Shown here: piece by piece, positions 56,901 through 64,000 of the stretch
Numbering within the stretch: the first letter of the stretch is position 1
Layout: each line of letters begins with the position of its first letter
NCBI RefSeq assembly: GCF_026212465.1
Contig: NC_080048.1
Span: 33,876,422 to 33,940,421, forward strand
DNA from: Amaranthus tricolor
Taxonomy: Eukaryota > Streptophyta > Magnoliopsida > Caryophyllales > Amaranthaceae
Reading direction: 5' to 3'
DNA length: 64,000 nt
Position numbers and translations under genes: made by a program
The notes under the pieces: model-generated
The model's database searches: none
Told to the model about the DNA's origin: nothing
The model's input: only the letters and a program-made list of their open reading frames with translations

Positions 56901-59900
56901 TGGGTGATAGTGTTACCCATAATTCTTTGCGCATGTGTGTGATTAACTCCTTTTGTTTATGCTCATCAAGATTCCTTTTCCAACATGTGCAATACTAACA
57001 AGAAGGTTATGCAGATCGAGGATATAAATGAAGTTGCTTCCATTGACCTTTGACCTGAGTAAAAATTCACTTTTCAGATATTACATTGTAATCCAAATTT
57101 CTAAATACTCTATAAAAGTCCTAATTAATGCATGTTGGCTATGTTTATTATGGTAATTGTTTCTTTGCTTTATTTTAGCTTTGTATCTATCCTTTGAAAT
57201 TCATCTTGCTCACATGTATTGGTTTAGCTTTGTCAATGAATGAGCATCTCCTTTATGGGTGGGCATTAGCAGATGATTACCTTTCTTTCTTCCAAAGACC
57301 AAGAGTTGTCATTGGGAATTGTGTTTAAACTGTTCCTTACTTTTATTATTCATGTGATGCTAGTTCAAGTTTGTCGTGATATTTTGTGATGTCACGAGGG
57401 AGAAAAGTTCTTTATTCTTCAATTTGCAGTGTAAAATAACACGCTTGATGTTTGTTTTGTTATTTTTTCTATATGGTGTTTGCGTGTTTCCTAAAGGCAC
57501 AAGTATAGGAGGGGGGGGTGTTGATGGTCAATGTTTTTTAGTTATAGACTTGAAATGCCAAATGTTTCTTAACCTGTGCAACTTTTCAAAAATTTAGGCT
57601 AGGAAACTTGAAGCACAACTTGATGAGCAGATGAATTCATACCGCAAACTGGTTGCTACTAAAGTTGAAACTGCAGATAATAATCTTGAGTCTGGAATTG
57701 AACAATTATTAAAGCATCTTGATCTAGTAAACAACCAGATGCGAGCGTGGGTGTCATCTGGAGGCTCTGAGATGGTTTCTCACACCTTAACCAGGCACCA
57801 AGAGATTCTTCAAGATTTGACTCAGGTATGCTGGATCCTCACGTGAACTTGTAAGTTGCCAGCTACATAGCTCATTAGTGCGTTGCATCTTTGTACTCCC
57901 TTGGTTCCGTTGAGTTTTCCACATTTTGATTCCTCTTGAGAGAGCTTTTGTGAAAATAGGGGAGAACTCAATGGAATGGAGAGTGCAAATAATCCTTTTT
58001 AGTTATTCCCTTTTATGTTATACGTTATATGTTAATACCCCTTCCCAAACCTTTGTAGGGGCTTTGAGAAGTAAACAAATAGAAGATAAGGATTAACTTA
58101 GTTTTTAATGCGTGCCTAAGATGTGAGGTGTGAGCGGGCGATGGGATGGGTGATTTGATGGGGCTAGGTCAAGCGATTCCTCAATGCAAGCGTCTTAATG
58201 CCACAAGGCGACATTAGAGTGCCATAGAGCGCCTTTTGGCCTTAGCCTCAAAAGAATCCTATTTGGTGCGGTCACCCATATGTTTTCTCTTCCATTCATT
58301 ATTTCTCTCTTTTTTTCTTCTTCTTCTAGGTCTTTATGTTTTTTTGGTTTTTAAACAATTTATTTTCTGTCACACTAGCTCCTTCGTAGAAGCCTCTAGG
58401 ATACCCTTAGTGCCTTGCTGCTCCTCGTGCCATCTAAAAATAATTGTAGTTTTTTATTTGCTAGTTCTAATGATTTGTGTCTTTATAGATGATACACATT
58501 TTGATTACAATGTTAGTAATTCATATTGTATCCTGGTGTCACGTTTCTTGCTTTATAATCGCTTAAGACCCTTATTGCTTCCTTAACAGAAACAACTGGA
58601 TTTACACGTAGTTAATAATTGTTATTTTGTAAAAGGATGTAGGGTGACTTATACGTGATTAGACTCATGAGTTTATACCTCTTGTATTTGGAAGGAAGTG
58701 AGGCAATCAGGGAATATAGTAATTGTTAAAAAAAAAGGGGGACTGAGGTATTTTCTTTGGTGAGTTTAGGGGTACATTCAGCTAAGGTTTATGTACTTCA
58801 GTTTGTAATGATGCCAATTGGTGGAAGAATATTATTCCATGGAAATTGATGTTTCACATTAATGGATGATTAGGGCTCTAATGAGTATTGCTGATTTTTT
58901 GTGGTGTATATCATTAAACTAAGTTCTCCTAATGTATATTGTCTATAATTTTAAGCTATTTCTTTTCTCTCTTTTGAGTTTTGGAATTCGAGCGACATGT
59001 ATTATTCATTCATGTCCTTTTTTAGGTTCTCTTTGTTGTGTTTTTAGTTGCTTGTCGCTATTTTTCTTAAGATTCAAGTTGATGTTTGAAATGGTCAAGT
59101 GCAGGAATTTTATCGGCTTCGGTCTAGCTTTAGAGCTAAACAAGAACATGCGTCATTGCTTCAAGATTTCAGGGAATTTGATCGGAGCAGGTTAGACCTA
59201 GAAGAAGGAGGTGATTCGGATGAGCGAGCTTTGTTAAAGGAGCATGCATCAATCGGCAGAAATACAAGACAGGTATTTGACAAATATTCTTGTTCTTTAA
59301 CCACATCATGTTCTCATATCTAGGATTTCATATTATCACCTTCAGTCCTAAGCAAGAGTGGATGTGGCTTAATTTTTTGGTTCTTCTCACTACAACAGAA
59401 AGCGGCTTTCATAATTATTAAAGCATATTTATTACACGCTTCATTATCTCTAGATATGTATTGCTGTAATAAAGGGATCTTTTACTGCAATTTTAGGAAC
59501 CTATCATATAGTAAACATATTTAATCATCACACTAATTTGACTACTTGCACAGTTGCACTATATAATGTTGATATATGATAGTAGACCTATTGTTGAACA
59601 TGGGACCTTCGACATTTAATTTACCGATTTATTCACGTAATCCCTTTTAGGAATTGGCTAATGCTATAGAAAAAACACATTTTTGCATAGGATTTCATTA
59701 ACTTTTCAGTGATGTGGAATTAAGGATTTGACATTGTTTTTGTTGTGATTGAAAGCCTTTTGGTTGCACTTCATTCAAAATAAAATGCCCAAGAAATTCA
59801 AAGAGGAAAAACATTGTGAGGGTGGTGTGAATAGGGGGAGTCGCAAGAGGGGGTGTGAGATGTTATAGAATAAGGTGAATTGGAAGAATAAATTGAAAAG

Positions 59901-62900
59901 TTCAATGAAAGCCATTTTTGATTTATGAGAAATGGCATGAATAAAACTAGAGAAGAGAATGGCTCATGGCATAAAGGCGAGTCTAGGGTTTGGATTAGGA
60001 CAAATAGAGAAAAAAAATTATTAAGGTTGAACACATCTTAGAGAAAGTGATGGTTCGCATAATGTTTTGGCTTAACGTACTGTCGCCTGTTGACTGACCG
60101 ATTTGAAGCTGTTTATTTTCTTTAAGGTGTTACAAGTATAACACTCTTGCTTTTGGTTTCCTAGGTTGCTAGAATTACCTGATTATAGCTGTGGTTCTTA
60201 AGAGCTTTCCTCATTATGGATAATTTAATTTGAACCGTGGAATAAAAAAAACCATGCTTTGGCTAAAAAAACCATGTACCAATGGTGATCTATTAAACCA
60301 TTGGATGTTTATCTGACAAAAAGTCATGGCATGGTTTAACTTATCTTCAATCCACGCGTAGCCTTGTCTCCATATTTTCTCAATCATCAAAGTTACCTGA
60401 ATTTGTTAAGAAGTTTCTTGATTATTTGCAACCTTGAAAATAAATAAAATATTAAAATTTATATTTTTTCTCATCTATATTTGATACCCATATTGTGGTG
60501 TTTTCTCACGACAAGCGTTCCTTCCTCCTTCCTCTCTCAAAATTGATACATCTGTAAAAGTACAAATCTTAAATAAAAAAAATATATTCAATAAAATTTG
60601 TGCTTAATACCTTCTATCAGAAGAGAGGCAAGAGAAAGAAAATTGAGGTGAGAATAGTAAAAAGTTAGGAGACAAATGTGAAAAGTGTTTTTTTACTTTA
60701 CCATGAGTGGGATACAAATAATTGTATGCATCAATGATTCACTGTGCATGCTCTACATTATTTGGGTTATTCAGACTCGGGTGATACAGGGATTAAAGAC
60801 AACAATAAAGCTGAAAGTGTATATACAACTTCTAGAGAATTGAAAGAAATTCTCAGTTAGATTATAGCTTGTTTTTGAGTCTTGACCTAGTCTGGGCATC
60901 TTTTGCTTGTGAGAATGAGACTTCTCAGAATCGAACATTTATGTGTTGGGTTTGCTAGCTTAGCTCATAGGAAGGGCATCTGATCAGTGATCTTCATTTG
61001 AGGCTGGACTGGTGGTTGGATAGGTGAGGACCTGAGGTGCTCATCCTTCTTTGTATTTGAAATTTTGTTTTTTTTTAATAGCTGCAATTGTTGTTTGCTT
61101 CTTGCTTGCCAAACTTGGATGCCTAAACTCCATGGTCCATGCTTACCAAGGACCACAAAACAGTGTGCTTCAGGTTTCTGTCCACAGCTTAGTGAGGTGT
61201 GAAGCTGCTTTCTCTGTATAATAATATCTCTTCCTTGCCTATTATCCAAAATTCTATCTTGGAATTACTGCACTTGGAATTGGCAATCACAAGCCTGATC
61301 TATATCCTCTTACAACTCTTGTCTTTCTGGAGATCTCTGATTGATCCGTTTTACTTGCAGACAGGTGAACTTGTAAATAACCTTGACAAATATCATCTGT
61401 TTCCAATATTCTTGTCAACGTGGACGATGTTGCGATCGTCTTAGTCTATGTTGTGGTCATAATAAATTTGGAAGCCTTTACTGTGTATTCTAAATGGGAA
61501 AACATCACTATATGAATTTTGATGAGGCAAGTATAGCCTTTAATGGTGAAGTCTTTGCTAGGAATATATTGGTTTTCAGTATTTGTTTCAGTGAGCTGTT
61601 TGATATATCAGATGAATATAGAAAGAATGTCAAAGGAAGAGAGAAGGAGGATGCGGTAGAATCCAGACAGAGATTAGAATGACATTGCAGAGAAGAATAG
61701 AAGAGAAACATGATTAGAGAGGTGGAATGCTTGTATGTATCATGATAGTAGGAGAGCAGTGAATTTCCCCTGAGCTATTCTAGGGGCTCAGTAACTCCCA
61801 AAAGTGTATACTCTATACAACAATCAAATGTAAACCTCCCTCCCCCATTATTAACAACCTCTCAATACAGCTCATTAAATATAACAAAGATTCTCTACTA
61901 AGTTCATGTACAACAGAACCTTCTCCTCTTTGCGTAACGAAAAGATATGCTGCCCCCTTCTACCTTCTGTAGTATACACGTCTAATAGTGGGTCCTGTGC
62001 CATCCAAAACACTTTCATGCTTAATGTTGGCCCAAATTGATACGAATCATGACTTAAGATATCATAAGACCTTAATCCAAATCATGATTTCATTTGTATT
62101 ACTAATGATATGGCGAAATCAAAGGATGGGCCTCATTTTCACTATGACAATGAAAACAACGAGCTATGAGCAACCTTAGGTACCATTGTTCTAGAAAGTA
62201 GATGAAATCTTGCTTCAGAAATTGCTAGTCGAGATTTGTGGTGATATTTTTTTCTGTCTGGTTGAATGAATCTTTTTTATTCATTGGAAAATGTTGTCAT
62301 TCTTCGAGGTACGGAAAATAAGGCAAAACCTCTTACATTGTCCAAACGTTTACTTCAGCTTATTAAGACGAACTTGCGTTTTCACTACGTACTGCATGCA
62401 ACTTCTATGACGAAACTCAGGTATTCTGGGTATTGTGATTGATCAAAATGCTTAGTGAAAACCAGTTTCTTAATCAAGTAAATCAACTTGTGTTTTATCC
62501 CTTGAAAGTTGAAACTATTGGTAGCAAAAAAGACCAACTAAATAAATGCACAACTTTATTTGTCAAAGAAAGGAAGGTCCAAATTAGATTCTTGTTCAAT
62601 TCAACATAACAAGAACCTTGAGTAAATGTTGTTTTCTGAAATGCAAGTGGGTAAATCGGTTGAGCTCACTGTTGTGGATTGGGTTTGGGCCTATTTTAGG
62701 GCTTTTTTCTTCAGTTTATTTTTGGTAATATTGTGGTAAAACTTGCGCGTATTCAATTCTTCCTTGTGCTACTTAGATTTGGAACTTTTGTTGATCATTT
62801 TGTTGTTTCGCAGATGGATTCTGTAATTTCTCAAGCACAATCTACCCTTGGTGCACTTGTACTTCAGCGTTCAACTTTTGGGGGTATCAATTCAAAGATC

Positions 62901-63330
62901 AGTAATGTTAGCAGTCGTCTTCCAACGGTATGTAACAAAAATGTAGCTTAGAAGTTAAATTAACCATGCTATTGGTTTTATTTGCATGAAAAGCTAAAAA
63001 AGGCTAGTGGCGGGGTTAATATGTTGTGTAAAGCTACACAATATTAGAATGTTAATGTTGAGGAACTTGGCTGTGCGTTAACCACTCAAAATGTACTAGA
63101 AGCAATATAAAACACAGTAAAGCGGTTCAACTGTTTTGGGTCCATTGAAGGCCTCTTTATCGCACTACTGATAATCCATTCTCACATCCTGTGATGTATA
63201 TGTGACAATGCTGCAGGTGAATCAAATTCTTGCTTCCATAAAGAGGAAAAAATCAATGGACACTATCATACTTTCGCTTGTTGCATCTGTATGCACATTC
63301 CTCATTTTCTTATACTGGGCGACCAAGTAG
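53957..63330 (+). CDS. GOS11: Golgi Qb-SNARE, Golgi SNAP receptor complex member 1-1
   Basis: A tail-anchored SNARE for ER-Golgi and intra-Golgi vesicle fusion. Exons are 53957-53995, 57598-57825, 59105-59272, 62814-62927 and 63217-63330; all introns are phase 0 and give 220 residues. The start codon sits in an ideal GCCGCCATGG context. Blocks are MDVPSSWDALRKQ, ARKLEAQLDEQMNSYRKL, VSSGGSEMVSHTLTRHQEIL, EFYRLRSSFRAKQEHASLL, then the SNARE helix MDSVISQAQSTLGALVLQRS with FGGINSKISNVSSRLPTV, a basic SIKRKKSMD and the membrane anchor TIILSLVASVCTFLIFLYW. The length and sequence fit plant GOS11 rather than the more divergent GOS12. Introns 1 (3.6 kb) and 3 (3.5 kb) are unusually large for the gene; intron 1 contains LTR-derived DNA. 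Confidence 0.96.
55399..56570 (+). mobile_element. Probable Ty3/gypsy LTR fragment in GOS11 intron 1
   Basis: TGATAAGTGCAATTTTTTGC at 55399 is a typical start of plant gypsy LTRs. The block 55807-56565 downstream has the degenerate ATGAGAGTTGA, TACGAGAGTTGAGAG and GCCAGAGTTGGG repeats often seen in the 3' part of such LTRs. No matching CTTATCA end, target duplication or protein domain was found, so the fragment is truncated or diverged. It is in the same direction as the gene. Confidence 0.5.
58080..58250. repeat. GCGCC/CCTCA repeat-like stretch in GOS11 intron 2
   Basis: AAGCGATTCCTCAATGCAAG, CGCCTTTTGG and TTAGCCTCAAAAG resemble the repeat at 43870-44660. Non-coding. Confidence 0.35.
59273..62813 (+). 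other. GOS11 intron 3, no separate gene recognised
   Basis: 3.5 kb of intron. The open frames at 60965-61249 and 61494-61682 show no recognisable domain. 61740-61990 is richer in C and G (CCCCTGAGC, CTAGGGGCTCAG, CCTCCCTCCCCC) and may be a repeat fragment, but I cannot assign it. Confidence 0.4.
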
Positions 63331-64000
63331 AGCAACTTGATTGGGTATTTTGTTGCGACTTTAGGGATCTCTTCTGCTTTATCATTAGAGGCTATCGGAT
63401 ACTGGTCATATCCTCACTCTTATCATTTAATTTCACATGCTGTGTTCTTTACTGTACACATTGCCTTCATCGGAAGGGGTCTAAAATCCATGCCAAGGAA
63501 GAAAAGAAAGGAATGAAAAGTAAACACGATTGACTACAGCATTTTTTGTTCGTAATGTTTCTCTGTAGATTCGGTACTCAGTATATAAGTTCTGTGTGAA
63601 TCTTTTGGTATAGGTTGTGCTTCTCATTATGTGTGAATCTTCCCATTGCTGCGTAAGTTGAATCCTATCTTACAAGTATTAGAAAAGTTCCATTTTTCGT
63701 ACAATGAAAGGAAACATTATTATGTACTTGTAATTTTTTATGACAAAATTTGATTGGCAATTTTTCAACGATATGAAATCTGGTGTTGTTTACCTTGGCG
63801 TTGCCCCATGTCGGAGCACTTATGTAATGCAAGTAGAACTTTGACATTGATGGCAAAGTATTTCATATGATTGAGTTGTCATTAGATGAGCAAGGTTGAA
63901 ATCCTATTCTAGTTGTCGTCATCATCATACTTAGTGTAGTTTGCTCATCGAAGAAATCTTGTACTTCAGTATTGGAGTGTTTTGTTAGAATGGGCCTGGA
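63331..64000 (+). other. GOS11 3' UTR and downstream DNA
   Basis: Follows the TAG at 63328-63330. Polyadenylation probably occurs within a few hundred bases. No further gene is visible before the window end. Confidence 0.5.

Noticed and set aside
58236..58586. 116-residue hydrophobic ORF in GOS11 intron 2
   Set aside because: T-rich intron translation; lies between well-supported exons and has no domain.
1..64000. tRNA, rRNA, CRISPR array, bacterial operon or viral gene cluster
   Set aside because: None was recognised on either strand; the window is ordinary plant nuclear DNA with transposons. A tRNA scan and covariance-model search would settle the RNA genes.

Overview
The window is nuclear DNA from a flowering plant. 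Evidence: eight recognisable genes with short exons, GT-AG introns and plant-type protein sequences; AT-rich intergenic DNA full of MITE-like elements, LTR pieces and a copia retrotransposon; telo-box promoters on the ribosomal protein genes. The repeat style suggests a dicot, perhaps Caryophyllales, but that is inference. There are no operons, CRISPR arrays or bacterial features. Several start positions given by simple ORF reading begin at GTG or TTG; I moved these to the first sensible ATG.

Layout. 1-2280: ribosomal protein eS12 (RPS12, minus, 3' end cut by the window edge). 2390-9770: no intact gene; a broken mariner-like transposase, an 81-bp perfect palindrome, an LTR, a foldback element and a MITE-like region with a nested hairpin. 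10220-14816: SDF2, an ER MIR-domain protein (plus). 15878-16425: foldback MITE with TAA target duplication. 17254-18066: intronless CAF1 deadenylase (plus). 19932-24095 and probably beyond: PP2C phosphatase (minus) with several mini-exons; a complete but broken copia element (25565-30954) lies just upstream, probably in one of its introns. 33400-34490: large foldback element. 36008-39647: NIP-type aquaporin, probably a boric acid channel (plus). 42169-42528: small membrane protein resembling YfiM/DUF2279 (minus). 45433-50450: ribosomal protein L7 (uL30, minus). 53957-63330: Golgi Qb-SNARE GOS11 (plus), with LTR-derived DNA in its 3.6-kb first intron.

The genes are unrelated housekeeping or membrane-traffic genes and form no pathway cluster. 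I found no convincing new biological system. The most unusual material is in the repeats: a palindrome array that recurs in two places, foldback elements sharing an AATAATCC-rich design, three LTR-like regions carrying GCTCGACCGAGC-type motifs, and a 533-bp block that appears identical in two places about 3.4 kb apart while its flanks have diverged.
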